Shown here: piece by piece, positions 36,850 through 47,006 of the stretch | Numbering within the stretch: the stretch's first letter is position 1 | How the letters are laid out: each line of letters starts with the position of its first letter | From: DAHVFK01 sp035310985 | GTDB taxonomy: Bacteria; Pseudomonadota; Gammaproteobacteria; Burkholderiales; SG8-39 | DNA: 64,000 bases | Direction: 5' to 3' | Assembly: GCA_035310985.1 (NCBI GenBank) | Contig: DATGDH010000139.1 | Location: 124,001 to 188,000 of the forward strand | Position numbers and translations under genes: made by a program | Notes under the pieces: model-generated | The model's input: only the letters and a program-made list of their open reading frames with translations | Told to the model about the DNA's origin: nothing | Databases searched by the model: none

Positions 36850-38933
36850 AAACACTAACCGCTTTCTTTGCACTCTTGCTGTGGCTCGCTGGGACGGGCA
36901 TTGCCTTAGCTCAAGCGAACAGCATCGAGGCATTCGATGTTACGCAGCAAGGCGGAAAGGTGGTTGTGCGCGTCACTACCAGGGAGCCGCTTAATAGTGT
37001 TCCGCCGAATTTCGCGATAACAACCCCGGCACGCATCGCCTTTGACTTCGCCAACACGGTGAATGCCCTCGGCCGCACCACGCAAGATATCGGCCAAGGT
37101 GATCTGCGCAGCATGAATCTGGTTCAGGGCGCGGGTCGTACCCGGCTCGTGCTCAACCTGGCTCGCCCGGTGCCGCACGAGGCGACCATCGATGGGCGTA
37201 ATCTGCTTATCACCCTGTCGGAGCCAGCATCTACTGCAACTGGGCCGGTGGCGCATTTCGCCGAAGGAAAGGCCGACGCGACGCATACGGTGCGCGGAAT
37301 CGACTTCCGGCGCGGTAGCGGCGGCGAAGGACGTGTCGTAATCGACCTATCTGATCCGTCTACCGGCATCGACATTAGGCAGCAAGGGCAGAACATCGTC
37401 GTCGACTTCCTCAAGACCGCGCTGCCCGAGAATCTGCGCCGGCGGCTCGACGTGGTGGATTTCGGCACGCCTGTGCAACTGGTGAGCGCGTTTCAGCAGG
37501 GGGACAACACGCGCGTCGTGATCGAGCCCAAGGGTCAGTGGGAGCACAACGCGTATCAGTCGGACAATCAGTTCGTGGTCGAGGTCAAGCCGGCGTCGCC
37601 GACCAAGGGTCCGTTCGCACAGCCCGGGAAGTACACCGGAGAGAAGCTCTCGCTCAACTTCCAGAACGTGGAAGTACGCGCAGTGCTCAACGTGATCGCA
37701 GATTTTACCGATCTCAATATCATTGCCAGCGACACGGTCACGGGCAACATTACCCTCCGACTGAAAGACGTTCCGTGGGATCAGGCCCTGGACATAATTC
37801 TCAAGACGCGCGGGCTCGATATGCGCAGGAATGGCAACGTGATATGGATTGCCCCGCGCGACGAGATTGCGACACGTGAGAAGCTGGCGCTTGAGGCGCA
37901 GCAACAGATCAACGATCTCGAGCAGACGCGCACCGAGGCGTTCCAGTTGAACTACCAGAAGGCGGCAGACGTGCAGAAGCTGCTTTCCGACCCGCAGCAG
38001 CGAATGTTATCCAAGCGCGGCAGCGCGGTGGTCGACTCGCGTACCAATACCCTGTTCGTGCAGGATACGCCGAGCCGCTTGGAGGAAGTGCGTAAATTGG
38101 TCGCGAAAATCGATATCGCAGTGCGTCAGGTGATGATCGAGGCGCGCATTGTCGAGGCGAGTGACACCTTCAGCAGGAATCTTGGCGTGCGACTCGGTTA
38201 CCACGACATGGGGGCCCCCCCGGGGCACGGCGTGTTTGGCAGCAACCAGACTCGCTTCACCGCTGGCGGTGGCTTGGCCGACACCGGCTTCCACACCGGG
38301 CAGAGCGCTACCACGCCAGCTTTTCCGAATGACTCCTCGAGCGTGAACCTGCCCGCGGCCGGCCTGAATGGCTTCAATGCGGGCCAGTTCTCGTTCATCC
38401 TATTCAACAGCGCCCTGACGCAGTTCCTCAACCTGGAGATCAACGCATTGGAGGCAGACGGGAAAGGCAAGATCATCTCTAGCCCACGCGTGCTGACCGC
38501 AGACCAGGTCGAGGCCGTGATCGAGCAGGGTACAGAAATACCGTACCAGCAGGCGACGTCGTCGGGCGCCACGAGCGTATCGTTCCGCAAGGCGAGCCTA
38601 TCGCTCAAGGTCAAGCCGCAAATTACGCCCGACGGCAACATCATCATGACGCTCGACGTGAACAACGATTCGCCTGGGACGACGACGCCGGCCGGCGTAC
38701 AGATCAACACGAAACACGTGAAAACCGAAGTCCTGGTCGAGAATGGAGGCACCGTTGTGATCGGCGGGATCTACCAGCAGAACGACCGCACGGACATTAC
38801 CCAGGTACCGCTGCTTGGCGACTTGCCGGTTGTCGGCTACCTGTTCAGGAACAAGGCGACCTCCACGAACAAGACTGAGTTGCTGGTATTCATCACGCCG
38901 AAAATCGTGAACGACCGCCTGAGCTCCCGCTAA
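36846..38933 (+). CDS. pilQ: Type IV pilus secretin PilQ
   Basis: A 695-residue outer-membrane secretin through which pili and imported DNA pass. It has a signal peptide ending at ALAQ near residue 22, two peptidoglycan-binding AMIN domains (about 25-130 and 145-250), an STN/N0 domain (GEKLSLNFQNVEVRAVLNVI, DFTDLNIIASDTVTG), an N1 domain (FQLNYQKAADVQKLL, RGSAVVDSRTNTLFVQDT) and the C-terminal secretin pore with VEAVIEQGTEIPYQ and TEVLVENGGTVVIGGIY. The ATG at 36846 overlaps the pilP stop; GGAGGTAAG precedes it. A terminator follows at 38959. Confidence 0.96.
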   Translation: MKTLTAFFALLLWLAGTGIALAQANSIEAFDVTQQGGKVVVRVTTREPLNSVPPNFAITTPARIAFDFANTVNALGRTTQDIGQGDLRSMNLVQGAGRTRLVLNLARPVPHEATIDGRNLLITLSEPASTATGPVAHFAEGKADATHTVRGIDFRRGSGGEGRVVIDLSDPSTGIDIRQQGQNIVVDFLKTALPENLRRRLDVVDFGTPVQLVSAFQQGDNTRVVIEPKGQWEHNAYQSDNQFVVEVKPASPTKGPFAQPGKYTGEKLSLNFQNVEVRAVLNVIADFTDLNIIASDTVTGNITLRLKDVPWDQALDIILKTRGLDMRRNGNVIWIAPRDEIATREKLALEAQQQINDLEQTRTEAFQLNYQKAADVQKLLSDPQQRMLSKRGSAVVDSRTNTLFVQDTPSRLEEVRKLVAKIDIAVRQVMIEARIVEASDTFSRNLGVRLGYHDMGAPPGHGVFGSNQTRFTAGGGLADTGFHTGQSATTPAFPNDSSSVNLPAAGLNGFNAGQFSFILFNSALTQFLNLEINALEADGKGKIISSPRVLTADQVEAVIEQGTEIPYQQATSSGATSVSFRKASLSLKVKPQITPDGNIIMTLDVNNDSPGTTTPAGVQINTKHVKTEVLVENGGTVVIGGIYQQNDRTDITQVPLLGDLPVVGYLFRNKATSTNKTELLVFITPKIVNDRLSSR

Positions 38934-38958
38934 GTTGCCGCTTCTCCTCTGTAGGCTG

Positions 38959-38987
38959 CGGCCGGGCTCGCCCGGCCGTTTTCTTTT
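38959..38987 (+). terminator. Rho-independent terminator after pilQ
   Basis: CGGCCGGGC and GCCCGGCCG form a 9-bp GC-rich stem with a TC loop at 38959-38978, followed by TTTTCTTTT. It separates the pil operon from aroKB. Confidence 0.88.
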
Positions 38988-39017
38988 GTGCACTCGGCGC
39001 GCCGCTACAATAGGCGG

Positions 39018-39551
39018 ATGAAAGGCGGCGGAAACATCTATCTCGTAGGTATGATGGGGGCGGGCAAGACGACCGTCGGGAAGCTGCTCGCGCGCCGGCT
39101 CAAGCGCCGCTTCATCGATGCCGATCACGAAATCGAGCGCCGCTGCGGGGTGCGGATCCCGGTGATTTTCGACATCGAGGGCGAGGCCGGATTTCGAAGC
39201 CGCGAAGCACAGGTCATCGCGGAGCTGAGCGCGCTCGACGGCGTAGTGCTCGCAACTGGCGGAGGCGCAGTCTTGGCTCCGGAGAACCGCCGCCTGCTCA
39301 CTTCGCGTGGTACGGTGGTGTACTTGCGTGCCACGCCCGCGGACCTTTACCAGCGCGTGCGCCACGACAAGAACCGGCCGCTTCTCGCCACCGCTGACCC
39401 TCTGGCGCGTCTGCAAGAGCTCTACAAGCAGCGAGATCCGCTTTATCTGGAAGTGGCCGACCTCGTCGTCGAGACCGGACGGCAGAATGTCCAGACGCTG
39501 GCACGCGAACTGGTTGCTAAGCTCGAAGAGCGATGGAAAATATCCGCGTAG
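39018..39551 (+). CDS. aroK: Shikimate kinase
   Basis: A 177-residue P-loop kinase of the shikimate pathway. It shows Walker A MMGAGKTTVGKLLA near residue 10, the shikimate-binding FIDADHEIERRCG near 33, GFRSREAQVI near 60 and ATGGGAVL near 79, and the lid RHDKNRPLL near 115. Start ATG 39018; an upstream in-frame start at 38988 falls inside the terminator region. It overlaps aroB by 19 bp, as is common for aroKB. Confidence 0.95.
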   Translation: MKGGGNIYLVGMMGAGKTTVGKLLARRLKRRFIDADHEIERRCGVRIPVIFDIEGEAGFRSREAQVIAELSALDGVVLATGGGAVLAPENRRLLTSRGTVVYLRATPADLYQRVRHDKNRPLLATADPLARLQELYKQRDPLYLEVADLVVETGRQNVQTLARELVAKLEERWKISA

Positions 39552-40633
39552 ACCTTGGCGCGCGCGCCTATCCGATACACATCGGCAGGGACATTCTCGA
39601 CGACAAGTCGCTTTACGCACCGCACGTGGGCGGGGGCAGCGCGGCGATCGTCACGAACACCGTAGTGGCACCGCTCTATCTCGAGCGAGTTCGCAGCGCG
39701 CTCGCCGCGCTGGGTGCGCGCACGATCGACATCGTGGTCGACGACGGCGAGAGGGCTAAGGAATGGCACACGCTCGACAGCGTGTTCGACGCCTTGCTAC
39801 AGGCGCGCTGTGACCGACAGACGCTTATCGTCGCACTGGGCGGCGGTGTCATAGGCGATCTGGCCGGCTTTGCTGCAGCGGTCTATCAGCGCGGCGTTTC
39901 GTTCGTCCAGGTGCCGACCACACTGCTCGCACAGGTCGACTCTTCGGTTGGCGGCAAGACCGCGATCAATCATCCACGCGGCAAGAACATGATCGGCGCC
40001 TTCCATCAGCCGCGCGCCGTGATCACCGACGTTGCGACGCTCGATACGCTGCCGGAACGCGAGCTGCGCGCAGGGCTCGCGGAGGTCATCAAGCACGGGC
40101 TCGCGCTCGACGCAGCGTTCACGCAGTGGCTGGAAGGAAACGTGGAGCGGCTGCTTGCGCGCGATCCGGCGGCGCTTGCCTACGCCATCCGGCGCTCGTG
40201 CGAGCTCAAGGCGCAGATCGTCGCGGCAGACGAGCGCGAAAGCGGCCGGCGGGCGCTGCTGAATTTCGGCCACACTTTTGGTCATGCGATCGAGACTGGG
40301 CTTGGCTACGGCACGTGGCTGCACGGCGAGGCAGTGGCTGCGGGCATGGTGATGGCCGCGGAGCTCTCGTCGCGCTGCGGCCTGACCGGGACGGAGGTGC
40401 CGCACCGTGTTCGTGCGCTGATTGGGCGCGCGGGCCTCCCGGTCGAGGGGCCCGTTATGTCGCCGGATCGCTACTTGGAGTTGATGTCGGTCGACAAGAA
40501 GGCCGCGCAGGGGAAGACACGCTTCGTCCTGCTCGAGGCGGTCGGCCGGAGCACCCTGCGTGCCGAGTCGGATGAGCGAAAAGTACGGGACGCCATCAGT
40601 GCTTGCACACGTTCGGCCGCCGCGGCGCAATAA
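39533..40633 (+). CDS. aroB: 3-dehydroquinate synthase
   Basis: A 366-residue NAD- and metal-dependent enzyme converting DAHP to 3-dehydroquinate. NAD-binding LIVALGGGVIGDLAGFAAAVYQRG lies near residue 96 (GGGVIGDLAGF), followed by QVPTTLLAQVDSSVGGKTAINH (PTTLLAQVDSSVGGKTA). Metal ligands are Glu in AGLAEVIKHGL and His in LNFGHTFGHAIE and LHGEAVAAG. It starts inside aroK and is probably translated by coupling. Confidence 0.96.
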   Translation: MENIRVDLGARAYPIHIGRDILDDKSLYAPHVGGGSAAIVTNTVVAPLYLERVRSALAALGARTIDIVVDDGERAKEWHTLDSVFDALLQARCDRQTLIVALGGGVIGDLAGFAAAVYQRGVSFVQVPTTLLAQVDSSVGGKTAINHPRGKNMIGAFHQPRAVITDVATLDTLPERELRAGLAEVIKHGLALDAAFTQWLEGNVERLLARDPAALAYAIRRSCELKAQIVAADERESGRRALLNFGHTFGHAIETGLGYGTWLHGEAVAAGMVMAAELSSRCGLTGTEVPHRVRALIGRAGLPVEGPVMSPDRYLELMSVDKKAAQGKTRFVLLEAVGRSTLRAESDERKVRDAISACTRSAAAAQ

Positions 40634-40756
40634 GCCCCGGAAAGCCGCCAAGCCCTTGTAGCCCAAGATGTAAGCCGGTATATTTCTCCGTTCGCCCGCC
40701 CTTTTTGTGCAGAGCGGCGAACAGAGACCTAGTTATTTGATATCAGGGACTTAGCC

Positions 40757-43700
40757 GTGGAGCAGCGGATCTCGCCTAGCGCGCAGGGCCTGTATGACCC
40801 GCGACACGAGCATGACGCCTGTGGCGTCGGCTTCGTTGCGCACATCAAAGGCAAGAAGTCGCACGCGATCGTCGAGCAGGGACTCACGATCCTGAAGAAC
40901 CTGACGCACCGCGGCGCGGTGGGCTGGGACCCCAAACTTTCGGATGGAGCCGGGCTGCTGATCCAGACGCCAGACCGGCTGCTGCGCGAGGATATGGCCC
41001 GGCAGGGTGTAAAGCTTCCGCCGCTTGGGCAATACGGCGTGGGCATGGTCTTCCTGCCGCGCGAGCCCGCCAGCCGGCTGGCATGCGAGTACGAGATCGA
41101 GCGCGCCATCAAGGACGAGGGGCAGGTACTTCTCGGATGGCGCGACGTGCCCGTCAACAACTCCGATCTGGCCGAACCGGCGAGGCGTGTGGAACCGGTC
41201 ATCCGGCAGGTCTTCGTAGGCCGCGGCAAGGGCGTGACGGTTACCGACGCGCTCGAGCGCAAGCTGTACATCATCCGCAAGAGCGCAGGGCACGCAATCC
41301 AGGCGCTCAGGCTCGAGCACGGTAAGGAATTCTACGTTCCGTCGATGTCGGCGCGCACCCTTGTGTACAAGGGCATGCTGCTCGCGCACCAGGTCGGCGA
41401 GTACTACCTCGACTTGAAGGATCCGCGCCTCGAATCTGCGCTGGCGCTCGTGCATCAGCGCTTTTCGACCAACACCTTCCCGAGCTGGGATTTGGCGCAC
41501 CCCTTCCGCATCATCGCCCATAACGGGGAGATCAACACGCTGCGTGGCAACTGCAACTGGATCCGCGCGCGTCAGGGCACGATCACCAGCCCGGTGCTGG
41601 GGCGCGACCTGGACAAGATCTGGCCCCTCATCTACGAAGGGCAGTCGGACTCGGCGTCGTTCGACAACGCGCTCGAGCTGCTGGTGATGAGCGGCTATTC
41701 CGTCGCGCACGCGATGATGATGATGATCCCCGAGGCGTGGGAGAACCATGCGCTGATGGATCCGGCCCGTCGCGCGTTCTACGAGTACCACGCGGCCATG
41801 ATGGAACCGTGGGACGGCCCGGCCTCCATCGCCTTCACGGACGGCCGGCAGATCGGTGCCACGCTCGATCGTAACGGCTTGCGACCGTCGCGCTACATCG
41901 TCACGGACGACGGTCTCGTGATCATGGCCTCCGAGGTGGGCGTGTTGCCGGTGCCGGAGGAGCGCGTCGCCAAGAAGTGGCGTCTCCAGCCGGGCAAGAT
42001 GTTCCTCGTCGACCTGGAGAAAGGACGCATCATCGACGACAAGGAGCTCAAGGACTCGCTCGCGTCGGCGAAACCCTACGCCGAGTGGATCGAGCGCATT
42101 CGCATCAAGCTCGATGCGCTGCCCGCGCCGAAGGAGAAGCGCGAGCCCGCACGCGCGGCGCTGCTCGACCGTCAGCAGGCATTCGGCTACACGCAGGAGG
42201 ACATCAAGTTCCTGATGGTGCCGATGGCTGAAGCCGGTCACGAGCCGGTCGGTTCCATGGGCAACGACTCGCCGCTGGCGGTGCTGTCGAGCAAGAACAA
42301 GACGCTGTACCACTATTTCAAGCAGCTGTTCGCCCAGGTGACCAACCCGCCGGTCGACCCGATTCGCGAGGAACTGGTGATGTCGCTGGTGTCGTTCATC
42401 GGCCCGAAGCCTAACCTGCTCGGCATCGACGAAATGAACCCGCCGCTGCGGCTTGAGGTCTCTCAGCCCGTGCTCGATTTCGAGCAGATGGAGACCATCC
42501 GCCACATCGATAATTACACGGACGGCAAGTTCAAGTCGTGCGAGCTGGACATCACTTATCCGCTCGCCTGGGGCAAGGAGGCGATCGAGGCGCGTCTCGC
42601 CTCGCTGTGCGCTCAGGCCGAAGACGCGGTACGCGCAGGCACGTCGATCATCATCATCTCGGACCGCCGAGTCGACCGGGATCACGTGGCGATCCCGGCA
42701 TTGCTCGCACTGTCGGCGATTCACCAGCACCTGGTGGGCAAGGGACTGCGCACGTCGACCGGGCTGGTGGTCGAGACGGGCTCGGCGCGCGAGGTGCACC
42801 ACTTCGCCCTCCTGGGGGGCTACGGCGCCGAAGCGGTGCATCCGTACCTCGCGTTCGAGACGTTCATCGAACTCGCCGAGCTCGGCCACCTCACCAAGGG
42901 CCTCGACGGCGAAAAGGCCTGCAAGCATTTCATTAAAGCCATCGGCAAGGGGCTCGCCAAGGTGATGTCCAAGATGGGCATCTCCACCTACATGTCCTAC
43001 ACCGGCGCGCAGATCTTCGAGGCAGTCGGGCTGTCGCGCGCGCTGGTCGACAAGTATTTCAATGGCACGACTTCCTCCGTGCAGGGCATCGGCGTGTTCG
43101 AAGTGGCGGAAGAGGCGATCCGCATCCATCGCGCGGCGTTCGACGAGGATGACCCGGTGCTGAAGGGCGCGCTCGACGCGGGCGGCGAATACGCGTGGCG
43201 CGTGCGCGGCGAGGAGCACATGTGGACGCCGGACGCGATCGCCAAGCTGCAGCATTCGACGCGCGACAAATCCGTTTCCACCTACCGCGAATACGCGCGC
43301 CTCATCAACGACCAGTCCACGCGCCACATGACATTTCGCGGATTGTTCGAGTTCCGCCTCGACAAGGCGAAGCCGGTGCCGCTCGAAGAGGTAGAGCCGG
43401 CCGCCGAGATCGTCAAGCGGTTCTCCACGGGCGCGATGTCGCTCGGCTCGATTTCGACCGAGGCCCACACCACGCTCGCGGTTGCGATGAACCGCATCGG
43501 CGGCAAATCGAACACCGGCGAGGGCGGCGAGGATAGGCGCCGCTACGCGCCCGTGAAGGCAGGCGAGACGCTCGCATCACGGCTGGGGCGGTCCCGCGTC
43601 GAAAAGGACATCGAGCTGCGCGAGGGCGATTCGCTCAAGTCGAAGATCAAGCAAGTTGCCTCGGGGCGATTCGGCGTGACAGCCGAGTACCTCGCGTCGG

Positions 43701-45418
43701 CAGAGCAGATCCAGATCAAGATGGCGCAGGGTGCCAAGCCCGGCGAAGGGGGCCAGCTGCCCGGCCGCAAGGTATCCGAATACATCGCCGAGCTGCGCTA
43801 CTCGACGCCCGGCGTCGAGCTCATATCGCCGCCGCCGCACCACGACATCTACTCCATCGAGGACCTGGCGCAGCTGATTCACGACCTCAAGAACTCCAAT
43901 CCGCGCGCCTCGATCTCGGTGAAGCTCGTCTCGGAAATAGGCGTGGGCACGGTCGCCGCGGGCGTGGCGAAGGCCAAGTCCGACCACGTCACCATCTCGG
44001 GACACGACGGCGGTACCGGAGCCTCACCCTGGAGCTCGATCAAGCACGCCGGCACTCCTTGGGAGCTGGGCCTCGCAGAGACCCAGCAGACGCTGGTGCT
44101 GAACCGCTTGCGCGGCCGGATCGCGGTCCAGGTGGACGGCCAGATCAAGACCGGCCGCGACGTCGTGGTCGGCGCGATGCTCGGGGCCGACGAGTTCGGC
44201 TTCGCTACGGCGCCGCTGGTGGTCGAAGGCTGCATCATGATGCGCAAGTGCCACCTGAACACCTGCCCGGTGGGCGTCGCCACCCAGGATCCGGTGCTGC
44301 GCAAGAAATTCTCGGGCAAGCCGGAATACCTGGTGAACTACTTCTTCTTCGTCGCCGAAGAGGTGCGCGAGCTGATGGCGAGCCTGGGCGTGCGCAGGCT
44401 CGACGAGCTGATCGGTCGGACCGATCTGCTCGACATGCGCAAGGGCATCGAACACTGGAAGGCGCGCGGTCTGGATTTCTCCAGGATCTTCCAGATGCCC
44501 GAGATGCCTGCCGGGGTCGCCCGCTTCCATTGCGAGAAGCAGGACCATGGACTGGAGAAGGCGCTCGACAACCGGCTCATCGAGCTTGCCGCGCCGGCAA
44601 TCGAGCGCGGCGAGAAGGTCAAGATCGAGATTCCGATCCGCAACATCAATCGCACGGTCGGCGCCATGCTCTCGTCGGCGATCGCGACGCGCTACGGCCA
44701 CGACGGTCTGCCCGAGGACACGATTCACGTGCGGCTCGCCGGCTCCGCGGGGCAGAGCTTCGGCGCATTTCTTGCGCGTGGCGTGTCGCTCGACCTCACC
44801 GGGGACACCAACGACTACTGCGGCAAGGGGCTGTCGGGAGGGCGCATCTCGGTGCAACCGTCGGCCAAGTTCCGCGGCGAGGCGACCGACAACATCATCA
44901 CGGGCAACGTCGTGCTCTACGGCGCGATCGCGGGCGAGGCATATTTCCGCGGCGTTGCGGGCGAGCGCTTCGCGGTGCGCAACTCCGGCGCGCACGCCGT
45001 GGTCGAGGGCGTGGGCGATCATGGCTGCGAATACATGACCGGCGGCACGGTGGTCGTTCTGGGTGCCACGGGGCGCAACTTCGCCGCCGGCATGTCGGGC
45101 GGCATCGCCTACGTCCTAGACGCAGAGGGCGAGTTCATCAAGTACTGCAATACGTCGATGGTGGACCTCGAGCCGGTGCTGTCCGAGTCCGAGCAGGCGG
45201 CCAAATTGCCGGCCGAGCTGTGGCATCTCGGCCAGTCCGACGAAGCCGTCCTCAAGCGCATGATCGAGCGCCACGCGCGCTACACCGGCAGCGTACGTGC
45301 GCACAGAATCCTGGAGAAATGGACCGAGTATCGCGCGCGCTTCGTGAAGGTGTTCCCGCGCGAGTACCGGCGCGCGCTCGGCGAGCTCGCGTCGGCACAC
45401 AAGAAGGCAGCGGCGTAG
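40757..45418 (+). CDS. gltB: Glutamate synthase, large (alpha) subunit
   Basis: A 1553-residue NADPH-dependent GOGAT large subunit that makes glutamate from glutamine and 2-oxoglutarate. A 21-residue propeptide precedes the nucleophile cysteine in DACGVGFVAHIKG, so the mature enzyme would start at Cys22. In order come the class II amidotransferase domain (RFSTNTFPSWDLAHPFR, GEINTLRGNCNW), the central domain, the FMN/synthase domain (SAEQIQIKMAQGAKPGEGGQ, in part KMAQGAKPGEGGQLPG) with 3Fe-4S cysteines in CIMMRKCHLNTCPVG, and a C-terminal beta-helix with GGRISVQPS and GGTVVVLG repeats. The GTG start lies after CAGGGAC. gltD follows directly. Confidence 0.97.
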   Translation: MEQRISPSAQGLYDPRHEHDACGVGFVAHIKGKKSHAIVEQGLTILKNLTHRGAVGWDPKLSDGAGLLIQTPDRLLREDMARQGVKLPPLGQYGVGMVFLPREPASRLACEYEIERAIKDEGQVLLGWRDVPVNNSDLAEPARRVEPVIRQVFVGRGKGVTVTDALERKLYIIRKSAGHAIQALRLEHGKEFYVPSMSARTLVYKGMLLAHQVGEYYLDLKDPRLESALALVHQRFSTNTFPSWDLAHPFRIIAHNGEINTLRGNCNWIRARQGTITSPVLGRDLDKIWPLIYEGQSDSASFDNALELLVMSGYSVAHAMMMMIPEAWENHALMDPARRAFYEYHAAMMEPWDGPASIAFTDGRQIGATLDRNGLRPSRYIVTDDGLVIMASEVGVLPVPEERVAKKWRLQPGKMFLVDLEKGRIIDDKELKDSLASAKPYAEWIERIRIKLDALPAPKEKREPARAALLDRQQAFGYTQEDIKFLMVPMAEAGHEPVGSMGNDSPLAVLSSKNKTLYHYFKQLFAQVTNPPVDPIREELVMSLVSFIGPKPNLLGIDEMNPPLRLEVSQPVLDFEQMETIRHIDNYTDGKFKSCELDITYPLAWGKEAIEARLASLCAQAEDAVRAGTSIIIISDRRVDRDHVAIPALLALSAIHQHLVGKGLRTSTGLVVETGSAREVHHFALLGGYGAEAVHPYLAFETFIELAELGHLTKGLDGEKACKHFIKAIGKGLAKVMSKMGISTYMSYTGAQIFEAVGLSRALVDKYFNGTTSSVQGIGVFEVAEEAIRIHRAAFDEDDPVLKGALDAGGEYAWRVRGEEHMWTPDAIAKLQHSTRDKSVSTYREYARLINDQSTRHMTFRGLFEFRLDKAKPVPLEEVEPAAEIVKRFSTGAMSLGSISTEAHTTLAVAMNRIGGKSNTGEGGEDRRRYAPVKAGETLASRLGRSRVEKDIELREGDSLKSKIKQVASGRFGVTAEYLASAEQIQIKMAQGAKPGEGGQLPGRKVSEYIAELRYSTPGVELISPPPHHDIYSIEDLAQLIHDLKNSNPRASISVKLVSEIGVGTVAAGVAKAKSDHVTISGHDGGTGASPWSSIKHAGTPWELGLAETQQTLVLNRLRGRIAVQVDGQIKTGRDVVVGAMLGADEFGFATAPLVVEGCIMMRKCHLNTCPVGVATQDPVLRKKFSGKPEYLVNYFFFVAEEVRELMASLGVRRLDELIGRTDLLDMRKGIEHWKARGLDFSRIFQMPEMPAGVARFHCEKQDHGLEKALDNRLIELAAPAIERGEKVKIEIPIRNINRTVGAMLSSAIATRYGHDGLPEDTIHVRLAGSAGQSFGAFLARGVSLDLTGDTNDYCGKGLSGGRISVQPSAKFRGEATDNIITGNVVLYGAIAGEAYFRGVAGERFAVRNSGAHAVVEGVGDHGCEYMTGGTVVVLGATGRNFAAGMSGGIAYVLDAEGEFIKYCNTSMVDLEPVLSESEQAAKLPAELWHLGQSDEAVLKRMIERHARYTGSVRAHRILEKWTEYRARFVKVFPREYRRALGELASAHKKAAA

Positions 45419-46876
45419 ATGGGAAAGGTAACAGGCTTTCTCGAGTACCAGCGTCTGCAAGAGGTCGCCGAGGACAAGGACGCGCGCAAGAAGCACTATC
45501 GCGAATTCGTCCTGCGCCTCTCGGACGACGAGGCGAAGATCCAGGGCGCGCGCTGCATGGACTGCGGCACTCCTTTCTGCATGCAGGGCTGCCCGGTCAA
45601 CAACATCATCCCGGACTTCAATGACCTGGTCTACCGCCAGGACTGGAAAGCGGCGATCGAGACGCTGCACTCGACCAACAACTTTCCGGAGTTTACCGGC
45701 CGCGTGTGTCCCGCGCCGTGCGAGGAAGCCTGCACGCTGCGGATCAACGACGACCCGGTGGGAATCAAGTCGATCGAGCACGCGATCATCGACAAGGCCT
45801 GGGAGGAAGGCTGGGTCAGGCCGCAGCCGCCTGCGCACAGGACGGGGAAGAAGATCGCAATCATCGGCTCCGGACCCGCGGGCCTCGCCAGCGCGCAGCA
45901 GCTGGCGCGCGCGGGCCACAGCGTGGTCGTATTCGAGAAGAACGATCGAGTCGGCGGTCTGCTGCGCTATGGCATTCCCGACTTCAAGATGGAGAAGTGG
46001 CTGATCGATCGCAGGCTCGGGCAGATGGAGGCCGAGGGCGTGGAATTCCGCGTCAACCACGTGATCGGTCAAGCCCCAGTCGGCGCCGGTAACAAGCAAG
46101 CAAAGCCGGTGAACGCGAAAAAGCTGCTCGCCGAGTTCGACGCCGTGGTGCTCGCGGGTGGCGCCGAGCAGCCGCGCGATCTGCCAGTGCCGGGCCGCGA
46201 GCTCGACGGCATCCATTTCGCGATGGACTTTCTGCCTCTGCAGAACCGCCGCGTCGCGGGCGACAAGAATGTCCTGGATCTGTGGGCGAGCGGCAAGCAC
46301 GTCGTAGTCATCGGCGGCGGAGACACGGGCTCGGACTGTGTCGGCACCTCCAACCGGCACGGCGCGGCCTCGGTCACGCAATTCGAGCTGTTGCCGATGC
46401 CGCCGGATGTCGATCGCAATCCGGTCTGGCCCTACTGGCCGCAGCGCCTGCGCACCTCGTCCTCCCACGAGGAGGGCGCCGAGCGCGACTGGTCGATCGC
46501 GACCAAGGAATTCATCGGCGAGAACGGGCGCGTGAAGGCGCTCAGGGCCGTTCGCCTTCAATGGCAGGGCGGGAAGATGGTCGAGCTGGCAGGCTCGGAG
46601 TTCACCGTGCCGGCCGACCTGGTGCTGCTGGCGATGGGGTTCGTGTCACCGGTGCAGTCAGTGCTCGACGAGCTCGGTGTGGAAAAGGACGCACGCGGCA
46701 ACGCCAAGGCGAGCACCGACGGCAAGGGCTGCTACCAGACGAGCGTGGCAAAGGTGTTTGCGGCCGGCGACATGCGGCGCGGCCAGTCCCTCGTCGTATG
46801 GGCGATCCGCGAAGGGCGGCAGTGCGCGCGCGCGGTGGACGAGTTCCTGACGGGTTTCTCCGAGCTGCCGAGATGA
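45419..46876 (+). CDS. gltD: Glutamate synthase, small (beta) subunit
   Basis: A 485-residue FAD protein that oxidises NADPH and feeds electrons to GltB. N-terminal 4Fe-4S cysteines lie in CMDCGTPFCMQGCPVNN near residue 45 and CPAPCEEACTL near 100; the FAD motif is IIGSGPAGLASAQQLARAGH near 145 and the NADPH motif VVIGGGDTGSDCVGTS near 295. The ATG at 45419 abuts the gltB stop with no gap. A terminator follows at 46958. Confidence 0.96.
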   Translation: MGKVTGFLEYQRLQEVAEDKDARKKHYREFVLRLSDDEAKIQGARCMDCGTPFCMQGCPVNNIIPDFNDLVYRQDWKAAIETLHSTNNFPEFTGRVCPAPCEEACTLRINDDPVGIKSIEHAIIDKAWEEGWVRPQPPAHRTGKKIAIIGSGPAGLASAQQLARAGHSVVVFEKNDRVGGLLRYGIPDFKMEKWLIDRRLGQMEAEGVEFRVNHVIGQAPVGAGNKQAKPVNAKKLLAEFDAVVLAGGAEQPRDLPVPGRELDGIHFAMDFLPLQNRRVAGDKNVLDLWASGKHVVVIGGGDTGSDCVGTSNRHGAASVTQFELLPMPPDVDRNPVWPYWPQRLRTSSSHEEGAERDWSIATKEFIGENGRVKALRAVRLQWQGGKMVELAGSEFTVPADLVLLAMGFVSPVQSVLDELGVEKDARGNAKASTDGKGCYQTSVAKVFAAGDMRRGQSLVVWAIREGRQCARAVDEFLTGFSELPR

Positions 46877-46957
46877 GCGCGATTCCCCTCCTTCGCCGAC
46901 GCGGACGACGACGAAGCGCGGTCTTCGAGGGCGAGTAGCGTCTATTGTCGACATACG

Positions 46958-46995
46958 AAGCCACGGACCGCGAGGTTCGTGGCTTTTTGTTTTTA
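46958..46995 (+). terminator. Rho-independent terminator after gltBD
   Basis: AAGCCACGGACC and GGTTCGTGGCTT (one G-T pair) make a 12-bp stem with a GCGA tetraloop at 46958-46985, followed by a T-rich tract to 46995. Confidence 0.9.
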
Positions 46996-47006
46996 GGAGG
47001 CAGTCC

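Noticed and set aside
40634..40756. Terminator or riboswitch between aroB and gltB
   Set aside because: No GC-rich hairpin with T-tract and no conserved glutamine or other riboswitch core was visible; the gap probably just holds the gltB promoter.
40751..43468. 905-codon open frame on the minus strand
   Set aside because: Complete antisense of gltB, whose motifs are intact; composition is typical of a shadow frame.
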